Of a DNA stretch of 12,084 nucleotides, positions 6,589-12,084 are shown piece after piece. Both the position numbers and the translations under genes were made by a program. The notes beneath the pieces are model-generated. The model had not been told where the DNA came from. It did not search any database and saw only the letters and a list, made by a program, of their open reading frames with translations. The stretch comes from Burkholderiales bacterium. Lineage in GTDB: Bacteria; Pseudomonadota; Gammaproteobacteria; Burkholderiales; Casimicrobiaceae. Positions within the stretch are counted from its first letter, which is position 1; each line of letters starts with the position of its first letter. The stretch covers positions 1 through 12,084 of the forward strand of contig JAITBX010000133.1 of NCBI GenBank assembly GCA_031283405.1, in the 5' to 3' direction.

Positions 6589-6616
6589 GTAGGGGCACGG
6601 CGCGGCGTGCCCCTAC
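6589..6616. repeat. 11-bp hairpin of the GTAGGGG type
   Basis: GTAGGGGCACG (6589-6599) pairs perfectly with CGTGCCCCTAC (6606-6616) around a GCGCGG loop. It shares the GTAGGGGC arm with the elements at 1962-1995 and 9418-9451 but has a different stem interior. Confidence 0.65.
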
Positions 6617-6630
6617 GGCCACAGCAAACA

Positions 6631-6695
6631 CAACCGTTTTCTATTGGCACGATTCAACTCCTCCCCTTGACGCCGCCGAGGGCGGCGTCCCCTAC
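6631..6695 (-). repeat. Composite repeat (CGTAGGGG hairpin plus ATCGTGCC tail) abutting the epimerase stop
   Basis: On the minus strand CGTAGGGG leads into a 9-bp hairpin, GACGCCGCC/GGCGGCGTC (6689-6669), then TCAAGGGGAG and an ATCGTGCC tail. The tail matches 2081-2129 and the complement of 9213-9260. The TAG within CGTAGGGG (6694-6692) is the stop codon of the epimerase gene. Confidence 0.6.
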
Positions 6696-7714
6696 GCTCT
6701 TCGCCACTTCAGATACCACTCAACAAACCGCTTCAATCCTTTTTCAAGCGGCGTATTCGGCGCGAAGCCGGTCACTTGGGTGAGCCGCGACACGTCGGCG
6801 TAGGTCGCCACGACATCGCCCGGTTGCATCGGCTGGTTGTCGCGGATCGCTTCTTTGCCGAGCGCGCGCGATAGTGTGTCGATGAAAGTTTCCAGCGCCA
6901 CGGCCTTGTTGCCGCCGATGTTGTAGATCGCGGCCGGCGCGCCGGTGACGTGATCGGCATTCGGCAAACGCACGGCGATGCGAACCACGCCTTCGACGAT
7001 GTCGTCAACGAAGGTGTAATCGCGCTGCATCTTGCCGTGGTTGAACACTTTGATCGGACGGCCCGACAAAATCGCGTCGGCAAACAGCATCGGCGACATA
7101 TCGGGACGCCCCCACGGGCCATAGACGGTGAAGAAGCGCAAGCCGGTCGTTGGCAGTTTGAACAAATGGCTGTAACTGTGCGCCATCAGTTCATTGGCTT
7201 TCTTCGTCGCCGCGTACAAACTGACGGGATGATCGGTCGGCTGGTCTTCGGAAAACGGCAGCGTGTGATTGGCGCCATAAACCGACGACGACGAAGCATA
7301 GACCAGATGGCGAACGCGGTGATGGCGGCAGCCTTCGAGAATGTGGCCGAAGGCCGTTACGTTATTGCGAAGATACACGTCAGGATGATCGAGCGAGTAA
7401 CGCACGCCCGGCTGCGCTGCCAGATGAATGATGTGCGTGAAACCGCCGTCGCGGAACAAGTTGCGCGCGGCGTCGGCGTCGGCCAGATCGAGACGATATA
7501 GCGAGAATTGCGGAAGCGTTGTCAGCCGCGCGGCGCGCGCTTCTTTCAACGCCGGATCGTAATACGGTTCGAAGTTATCGACGCCGGTGACGCGCGCGCC
7601 GTCGCGGCACAAACGTTCAACGACGTGCATGCCGATGAAACCGGCGCTGCCGGTAACGAGGACATGATCGTGTTCGGAAAAGGTGAGCGAAGGAATGGTT
7701 GCAATGCGAGTCAT
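6692..7714 (-). CDS. UDP-glucuronate 4-epimerase (NAD-dependent epimerase)
   Basis: The 340-residue extended short-chain dehydrogenase has TGSAGFIG at 21-28, VDNFEPYYDPALKEAR at 45-60, LAAQPGVRYSL at 98-108, SSSSVYG at 141-147, catalytic YAATK at 167-171 and TVYGPWGRPDM at 196-206. These blocks are characteristic of UDP-glucuronate 4-epimerases (CapI/LspL type), which interconvert UDP-glucuronate and UDP-galacturonate for surface polysaccharides. The ATG at 7714 overlaps the TGA of the upstream glycosyltransferase as ATGA. No Shine-Dalgarno is present; TCCTCC lies just upstream instead, so initiation probably depends on coupling. About 17 residues precede the Rossmann strand, slightly more than usual. 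Substrate is inferred from family motifs, and a GDP- or UDP-sugar variant cannot be excluded. Confidence 0.88.
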   Translation of the reverse strand: MTRIATIPSLTFSEHDHVLVTGSAGFIGMHVVERLCRDGARVTGVDNFEPYYDPALKEARAARLTTLPQFSLYRLDLADADAARNLFRDGGFTHIIHLAAQPGVRYSLDHPDVYLRNNVTAFGHILEGCRHHRVRHLVYASSSSVYGANHTLPFSEDQPTDHPVSLYAATKKANELMAHSYSHLFKLPTTGLRFFTVYGPWGRPDMSPMLFADAILSGRPIKVFNHGKMQRDYTFVDDIVEGVVRIAVRLPNADHVTGAPAAIYNIGGNKAVALETFIDTLSRALGKEAIRDNQPMQPGDVVATYADVSRLTQVTGFAPNTPLEKGLKRFVEWYLKWRRA

Positions 7715-8547
7715 GATGCGGAGGAATCGTGAGGAGTTTTTTCAGTAAGCGCTTTCTCATTCTCTGCATTTTTTTGCAGTGCGTAAAGTTTGGCGTGCTT
7801 GAGAAAACCGGCGAAAGCGCCGATAGCGATGTGCGCAAAGCCGGCGGAACCATCGAGAAAGCCGCGCTTGAGGAAATAGAAGCGAACAAAACGCGCCAAC
7901 GGCGAAGCGAACATTTGCCAGCCGGTGGCGCGCGCGCCGGCAGCAAACAAGCGCTCGGCTTGCGTCGTTGTATAACGATTTTGCTTCGCCAGATAAGCAT
8001 CAAGCAATTCGGCGGAAGCGTGCAGCAAATCGCCGGAGAGGCGCTCCGTTTTGCCGTCAACCAGCACTTTCTCGTGTACGGCGTCGTCGCTCCAGCGCGC
8101 GCGGCGACGATCGAACAAGCGCACCGTCCAATCGGGATAGCCTTCGCCGTGCGACAACCAGCGATTGAAAAAACGATTGCGGCGGCACAACGCATACGCC
8201 GCCGCCCGTTCACCTTCCGGTTGCACGAAAACGGCGGCGATGGATTGCGCCAACGCATCGCTGATGCGTTCGTCGGCATCCAGACACAACACCCAATCGT
8301 GCCGCGCCGCTGCCACCGCCGCATTTTTTTGCGCGCCGAAACCCAGCCACGGCTGCTCGATGAAACGCGCGCCGAATTGCGCGGCGATGTCGCGCGTTTT
8401 GTCCGTGCTGCCGGAATCAACGATGACGATCTCCGCCACCCACGGCGATGCCGACGCCAAGCAAGCGGTTAACTCCGCTTCGGCGTTTTGAGTAATCAAA
8501 ACCAGCGATAAAGGCAAATGCGTCGGAAGATGGTCGGAAGCAATCAT
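7711..8547 (-). CDS. Family 2 glycosyltransferase, WaaE-like lipopolysaccharide core hexosyltransferase
   Basis: The 278-residue protein starts with a GT-A fold: LSLVLITQNAE, the nucleotide-binding DSGSTDKT (44-51), and the metal-binding DADE (90-93). RNRFFNRWLSHGEGYPDWTVRLF (split over 123-145) and VHEK (157-160) are typical of the WaaE/KdtX subgroup, which adds a beta-1,4-linked glucose to heptose in the inner core. The C-terminal 60 residues are hydrophobic and basic, consistent with binding the cytoplasmic face of the inner membrane. It starts 1 nt after the stop of the 9100 gene and overlaps the epimerase by 4 nt, so all three form one transcript. The acceptor and donor sugars are inferred only from the family. 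Confidence 0.88.
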   Translation of the reverse strand: MIASDHLPTHLPLSLVLITQNAEAELTACLASASPWVAEIVIVDSGSTDKTRDIAAQFGARFIEQPWLGFGAQKNAAVAAARHDWVLCLDADERISDALAQSIAAVFVQPEGERAAAYALCRRNRFFNRWLSHGEGYPDWTVRLFDRRRARWSDDAVHEKVLVDGKTERLSGDLLHASAELLDAYLAKQNRYTTTQAERLFAAGARATGWQMFASPLARFVRFYFLKRGFLDGSAGFAHIAIGAFAGFLKHAKLYALQKNAENEKALTEKTPHDSSAS

Positions 8548-8548
8548 G

Positions 8549-9100
8549 TCAGTCCATAGCGCGCCACTCTCGCTTTTCGAAATCGTAGAAATTCCGATAA
8601 AAGGGAGGAATGATCGTATAGAAAAATGTAGGCTCGTTTTTTCTCGCTGTCGGAGAATAGCGATAATAAAAGGTGTTGAGGGAAAGGTTGTATTTTGCCA
8701 AGGGAATGTGACCCATAAATTCGGGCGCCATCACTTCAAGAGACTTGGGATAATCGCCGTATTTGACATGATACGCTTCAATCGCTGCCACTATGTTTTC
8801 CGCTCTGTGGCGCGCCAGAATATTATTGCCGATGTTTATGCCCAACGCCAAGACTGCCGCTGCAACATAAATGGTGTAATTACGGATCAACAGCTTGGAA
8901 AAGGGGCGCCCGAAAAGGCCATACCGAGTTGCCGCGAATGAAAATTTCAGAAAAACGGCGACGATCACCAATATTGAAATCACCCACGAATCAAACAAAA
9001 AAGCATCAAAAAAAATGAGCAACAGCCCAAACCAAAGCGCTCTTAGCAAAGAAGAGTGCCACGAAAATGTTTTACCAACAGGCAGTTGGTCGGTATCCAT
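8549..9100 (-). CDS. Unknown inner-membrane protein with pseudopilin-like periplasmic tail
   Basis: I do not recognise a named family. The 183-residue protein has three hydrophobic segments at about 18-35, 37-56 and 74-94. A soluble tail follows, beginning ENIVAAIEAYHVKYGDYPKSLE (split across 101-122), the pattern seen after the transmembrane helix of GspG-like pseudopilins. It ends with an aromatic-rich stretch (FYYRYSP, FFYTIIPPFYRNFYDF). There is no prepilin peptidase site. The gene is about 44% GC (480 nt counted) against 63% in 240 nt of the adjacent glycosyltransferase, suggesting different ancestry. Its TGA lies 1 nt before the glycosyltransferase ATG, so it is co-transcribed. No Shine-Dalgarno is seen. 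A role in surface-polysaccharide assembly is only guilt by association. Confidence 0.75.
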   Translation of the reverse strand: MDTDQLPVGKTFSWHSSLLRALWFGLLLIFFDAFLFDSWVISILVIVAVFLKFSFAATRYGLFGRPFSKLLIRNYTIYVAAAVLALGINIGNNILARHRAENIVAAIEAYHVKYGDYPKSLEVMAPEFMGHIPLAKYNLSLNTFYYRYSPTARKNEPTFFYTIIPPFYRNFYDFEKREWRAMD

Positions 9101-9129
9101 GATTTTATTGGCGGCTGCAAGAAGGTTCT

Positions 9130-9135
9130 ATTATC
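9130..9135 (-). promoter_or_regulatory. Putative -10 element for the three-gene minus-strand unit (GATAAT)
   Basis: GATAAT on the minus strand ends 29 nt before the ATG at 9100, the same geometry as the boxes before comF and rfbB. No -35 match is visible. Confidence 0.4.
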
Positions 9136-9212
9136 GCGTGATTTTCCGATTTCGTCGCTATCCTCTCTCAAAGAAGGCATTCAACGCTGCGCGTATCGTG
9201 TCACAGCGACCA

Positions 9213-9269
9213 CATTCGTTGCCGATAGGCACGATTTCAGCCTCTCCTTGAAGCCGCCGAGCATCGCAG
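9213..9269 (-). repeat. Dispersed repeat, TTCAAGG/ATCG-GCC family, copy 2
   Basis: The complement of this stretch is identical to 2071-2094 over 24 bp and similar to 2095-2129. It lies in the divergent gap between the 9100 gene and waaC. That gap (9101-9613) holds repeats, promoters and no gene that I can support. Confidence 0.7.
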
Positions 9270-9347
9270 AGACAGGGCGAGGGTTGTTCGAGCGACCCTC
9301 TGACTTTTCAGGATCGCGAGTTCCCGAGCACCTGCACCGTTCGAGAA

Positions 9348-9381
9348 GCGCCGGACTCGCCCTGCCGGGCGAGTCCGGCGC
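9348..9381. repeat. Perfect 15-bp inverted repeat
   Basis: GCGCCGGACTCGCCC (9348-9362) is exactly complementary to GGGCGAGTCCGGCGC (9367-9381) with a TGCC loop. It is the most stable hairpin in the window and has no T tract on either side. Confidence 0.85.
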
Positions 9382-9417
9382 AATCAGAACAAGAAACGAA
9401 TGCTCTGCGCTGAAAAA

Positions 9418-9451
9418 TTTGCGGGCGACCGAGGGCGGTCGCCCCTACGTT
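9418..9451 (-). repeat. Dispersed palindromic repeat, CGTAGGGG family, copy 2
   Basis: This is the opposite-strand copy of 1962-1995, matching at 33 of 34 positions. The stem GGGCGACCG (9423-9431) / CGGTCGCCC (9436-9444) is conserved and the single difference is in the loop. Confidence 0.8.
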
Positions 9452-9471
9452 CGCAGACCGAAGTGGTTATT

Positions 9472-9497
9472 GCGGGCGGGAGAATGCCGCCCCTACG
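9472..9497 (-). repeat. CGTAGGGG-type hairpin, diverged copy
   Basis: GGGCGG (9474-9479) pairs with CCGCCC (9487-9492). On the minus strand it reads CGTAGGGGCGGC and ends in CCCGC, like the 34-bp element at 9418-9451 but with a different stem and loop. Confidence 0.5.
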
Positions 9498-9550
9498 CCC
9501 CCTCACCCGCCCTCCTTATTTGGGATGACGATTATTGGCAAGAATAACGC

Positions 9551-9556
9551 TACAAT
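9551..9556 (+). promoter_or_regulatory. Putative -10 element for waaC-waaA (TACAAT)
   Basis: TACAAT lies 57 nt before the preferred waaC start at 9614 and only 15 nt before an alternative ATG at 9572. That spacing favours the downstream start. No clear -35 was seen. Confidence 0.45.
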
Positions 9557-9613
9557 GCCGTATTCGCTTTCATGAGCCGAATAATTTCGGCGCTGCGCTG
9601 CCCGATACTTCAC

Positions 9614-10651
9614 ATGCCCATCTCCATTCTCATCATTCGCACTTCTTCGCTGGGCGACGTGGTTTACGCCAGCGCGGTGCTGCATGATATTCGGCAGGCG
9701 CTGCCCGATGCGCAGATCGACTGGGTGGCCGAAGAAGCGTTCACGGCAGTGCCGCAACTGGCGGGCGCGCGCCGTGTGATTCCTTTTGCGCTGCGCCGCT
9801 GGCGGCGGCGCTGGTACGATCCGCAGAATTGGCGCGAGCTGGCCGCGTTCCGGCGAACGCTGCGCGAAACGCACTACGATGTGGTGATCGATTTGAACGA
9901 GCAAGTCAAGAGCGCGCTGATTGCGCGTTCTGCGTTCGGCGTTCGTCACGGTTTCGACCGCGCGTCGATCCGCGAACCGCTGGCGTGTTTGCTGTATCAG
10001 GCGACGCATGCCGTGCCGCGCAATCTGCATTTCGTCGAGCGCTGTCGCCGCTTGACGGCGGCGGCGTTGCATTACACTGCGGAGGGCGCGCCGTGTTGGC
10101 AGTGGACATGGGAAGCGCCGGCGCTGTCGAATGTGCTGTTGCCGTCGCCGGATGCGCCTTATGTGATGCTGCTGCATGCCACCTCGCGCGACGACAAATT
10201 GTGGCCGGAAGAATGTTGGCGTCGCTTGATTCGCTATTGCCGCGAGCGCGGACTTTTGACGCTGTTGCCGTGGGGCAATGCGAAGGAGCAAGCGCGCAGC
10301 GAGCGCTTGGCGAATGGTTATGATAACGCGCGGGTGTTGCCGAAAGCGTCGCTGCCGGAGCTGGGCATGTTGCTGAAAAACGCGCGTTGGACAGTGGGCG
10401 TTGACACCGGCCTGACGCATTGGTCGGCGGCATTGAGCACACCGACGGTCGCCATTTTTACCGCGACATCGCCGCGCCGATTGGGCGTCGGCATTCAGGG
10501 CGCGCACGCGATCGACTTGGGCGAAGTCGGCGCGTTGCCCAGCGTCGATGCCGCGCTGACGGCGATTGATACGCTAATGAATGCTTCAGTAAAAAGCGTG
10601 AATGAAAACAGCGAAGCGCCACATCGTCAACACGAACGAGGCGACATCTGA
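9614..10651 (+). CDS. waaC: Lipopolysaccharide heptosyltransferase I
   Basis: The 345-residue GT9-family enzyme transfers the first L-glycero-D-manno-heptose onto Kdo of the inner core at the cytoplasmic face of the inner membrane. It begins ILIIRTSSLGDVVYASAV, with the catalytic-type Asp15 after SSLG. The C-terminal domain has LLHATSRDDKLWPEE (186-200), where Lys195 matches the sugar-nucleotide-binding Lys of WaaC, and GVDTGLTHWSAAL (262-274). The start at 9614 fits the family N-terminus; the in-frame ATG at 9572 adds 14 residues and lies too near the TACAAT box. No Shine-Dalgarno is visible. The last 25 residues are hydrophilic and beyond the usual fold. Its TGA overlaps the waaA ATG by one base (TGATG). 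Confidence 0.93.
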   Translation: MPISILIIRTSSLGDVVYASAVLHDIRQALPDAQIDWVAEEAFTAVPQLAGARRVIPFALRRWRRRWYDPQNWRELAAFRRTLRETHYDVVIDLNEQVKSALIARSAFGVRHGFDRASIREPLACLLYQATHAVPRNLHFVERCRRLTAAALHYTAEGAPCWQWTWEAPALSNVLLPSPDAPYVMLLHATSRDDKLWPEECWRRLIRYCRERGLLTLLPWGNAKEQARSERLANGYDNARVLPKASLPELGMLLKNARWTVGVDTGLTHWSAALSTPTVAIFTATSPRRLGVGIQGAHAIDLGEVGALPSVDAALTAIDTLMNASVKSVNENSEAPHRQHERGDI

Positions 10652-11961
10652 TGTTTTGGCGCGTGTGTTATTCGCTGCTCGGCGCGCTGCTTTTACCGCT
10701 GTTGTTCGTTCGCTTGTGGTGGCGCGGCCGAAAAAATCCTGGCTATCGGAAAAACATCGGGGAGCGTTTCGGGTGTTACGCGACAACGCCGTTACGCAAC
10801 ACGATCTGGATTCACGCGGTTTCCGTCGGCGAAACGCGCGCCGCCGCGCCGCTGATCGCGCTGCTCGAACAACGTTATCCCGAGTCGCCCATCGTGCTGA
10901 CCCACATGACCGCGACCGGTCGCGCGACCGGCGAAACCTTGTTCGGCAATCGCATTACACAATTCTGGCTTCCCTACGATTACCGTTTCGCCGTGCGGGC
11001 GTTTTTCGATCATGTTCAGCCGAAATGGGCGCTGCTGATGGAAACCGAAATATGGCCGAACGCGATTACCGAATGCGCGCGCCGCCGTCTTCCCTGTTTT
11101 CTTGTCAACGCCCGCATGTCAGAGCGCTCTGCTGCGCGTTACGCCCGCCTCGCGTCGTTCACGCGACCGCTCTTTGCAATGCTGACCGGCATTGCCGCGC
11201 AGACGGAAGACGATGCGCAACGGTTTCGTGAACTCGGTGCGCGTGACGTGACCGTCACCGGCAATCTCAAATTCGACATCAACGTTCCGGAAAATGCGCG
11301 GTCATTGGGCGCGGTTTTGCGCCAACGGTTTTGTCAAAAGCCCGGTCAGCGGCCTGTCTGGATCGCGGCATCGACGCGCGCATCGGCAAACAGCAGCGAA
11401 GAAGCGCTGTTGCTCGACGCGCTGCAACGGCAGCCGGATGCTTTGCCGCCGCGCACCTTGACCGTCATCGTGCCGCGCCATCCTGAGCGTTTTGAAAATG
11501 TGGCCGCACAACTGCGCGCGCGCAACCTCGCGTTCGTCAAACGCAGCGATGAAGCCGATGTGCCGCCGGAAGTTTCCTTCGTGCTCGGCGATTCGATGGG
11601 CGAGATGTTTGCCTATTACGCCGCCGCCGATCTCGCTTTCGTCGGCGGCAGTTTGTTGCCGCTCGGCGGGCAGAATTTGCTCGAGCCGTTGGCGATGGGC
11701 GCGTCGGCATTGATTGGCTCGCACACGTTCAACTTCAAAGACATCAGCGCCGCCGCTTGCGCCGCCGGCGCCGTCATGCGGGTCAGCGACGCCGATGAAC
11801 TCATCGTTCGTGCCGGCGCATTATTGCGAAGCGACGAAACAAGAAACGCCATGCGCGACGCCGGTCTCCGCTTTTTGCAAGAGCATCGCGGCGCTGCGGA
11901 GAGGTTGGCGCAGTGGTTGGGCAGATACGGCGCGGGAATCAGTAAAAAGAACAATCCCTGA
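10651..11961 (+). CDS. waaA: 3-deoxy-D-manno-octulosonic acid (Kdo) transferase
   Basis: The 436-residue GT30 enzyme transfers Kdo from CMP-Kdo to lipid A precursor. An N-terminal hydrophobic anchor (about 5-24) is followed by NPGYRKNIGERFG, the catalytic-region HAVSVGETRAA (55-65, Glu61), METEIWPN (130-137), NARMSERS (153-160), TGNLKFD (203-209), PRHPERF (275-281) and GGSLLPLGGQNLLEP (332-346). After AAST (239-242) the usual short loop before the Glu-Glu pair (R-E-G-E-E or H-x-G-E-E) is replaced by RASANSSEE, about four residues longer and lacking the Gly. GAGG lies 9 nt before the ATG, and the start overlaps the waaC stop, so the two are coupled. Confidence 0.96.
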   Translation: MFWRVCYSLLGALLLPLLFVRLWWRGRKNPGYRKNIGERFGCYATTPLRNTIWIHAVSVGETRAAAPLIALLEQRYPESPIVLTHMTATGRATGETLFGNRITQFWLPYDYRFAVRAFFDHVQPKWALLMETEIWPNAITECARRRLPCFLVNARMSERSAARYARLASFTRPLFAMLTGIAAQTEDDAQRFRELGARDVTVTGNLKFDINVPENARSLGAVLRQRFCQKPGQRPVWIAASTRASANSSEEALLLDALQRQPDALPPRTLTVIVPRHPERFENVAAQLRARNLAFVKRSDEADVPPEVSFVLGDSMGEMFAYYAAADLAFVGGSLLPLGGQNLLEPLAMGASALIGSHTFNFKDISAAACAAGAVMRVSDADELIVRAGALLRSDETRNAMRDAGLRFLQEHRGAAERLAQWLGRYGAGISKKNNP

Positions 11962-12070
11962 TTACAAAAAATATTTGCAAATAAAGCGCACTTCAAAACA
12001 CTGACCTTCCCCCGAAATTTCGCCTTCCAAAGGATAAGCGTTAATCTAAACGACATGGAAGGAAAAAGCA

Positions 12071-12084
12071 ATGAAGATACCGAA
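12071..12084 (+). CDS. Possible start of a further gene (four codons visible)
   Basis: An ATG at 12071 is preceded by GGAAGGA at 7 nt spacing, a good ribosome site, and reads M-K-I-P before the window ends. The 109-nt gap after waaA is AT-rich and contains the 12-bp palindrome TATTTGCAAATA (11972-11983). The product cannot be told. Confidence 0.4.

Noticed and set aside
1938..9497. Repeats as a CRISPR array
   Set aside because: Copies are few, on both strands, irregularly spaced and scattered over 7.5 kb, with no unique spacers of equal length and no cas gene.
9056..9547. Plus-strand open frame of 163 codons in the divergent gap
   Set aside because: It is made largely of repeats and hairpins and has no recognisable domain or ribosome site.
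9503..10507. Long minus-strand open frame (334 codons) opposite waaC
   Set aside because: It is rich in Arg/Gln/His, shows no family motif, and lies opposite a well-supported gene; high GC makes such antisense frames common here.
11937..11963. Possible terminator at the end of waaA
   Set aside because: Only a 6-bp stem (AATCAG/CTGATT) with a 15-nt loop, followed by A-rich rather than T-rich DNA.
1..12084. An undescribed defence, toxin or mobile system
   Set aside because: Nearly all coding DNA is assigned to known housekeeping or surface-sugar families; the only unknown is one membrane protein and the repeats, which do not by themselves form a system.

Overview
The window looks like a chromosomal segment of a Gram-negative proteobacterium, most likely a betaproteobacterium. 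This is inferred from the comF-trmL neighbourhood, the waaC-waaA pair for heptose/Kdo lipopolysaccharide core assembly, the protein sequences themselves, and coding DNA of roughly 60% GC. No rRNA or tRNA gene, CRISPR array, transposase or phage gene was seen.

Layout, left to right. (1) 1-920, minus: an RDD-family membrane protein with an N-terminal zinc ribbon, cut by the window edge, with a good sigma70-type promoter and a structured leader. (2) 1185-2824, plus: comF and trmL, separated by about 400 nt packed with hairpin-forming repeats. (3) 6374-2833, minus: the four dTDP-L-rhamnose genes in the order rfbB-rfbA-rfbC-rfbD, with a repeat inserted between rfbA and rfbC. (4) 9100-6692, minus: a tightly packed unit of an AT-rich membrane protein of unknown function, a WaaE-like family 2 glycosyltransferase and a UDP-glucuronate 4-epimerase. 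(5) 9614-11961, plus: waaC (heptosyltransferase I) and waaA (Kdo transferase), overlapping by one base. A further gene seems to begin at 12071.

Together the genes make and use cell-surface sugars. WaaA adds Kdo to lipid A precursor, WaaC adds the first heptose, and the WaaE-like enzyme probably adds a hexose to the inner core. RfbBACD supply dTDP-L-rhamnose and the epimerase supplies UDP-galacturonate. comF (DNA-uptake-associated phosphoribosyltransferase family) and trmL (tRNA wobble-base 2'-O-methylation) are unrelated housekeeping neighbours.

The most notable non-coding content is a set of at least three dispersed palindromic repeat families confined to the gaps between genes (1938-2344, 4305-4390, 6534-6695, 9213-9497). 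One family keeps fixed outer arms while its inner hairpin changes sequence but stays base-paired. I found no convincing new defence, mobile or toxin system. The repeats and the unknown membrane protein are the parts most worth a second look.
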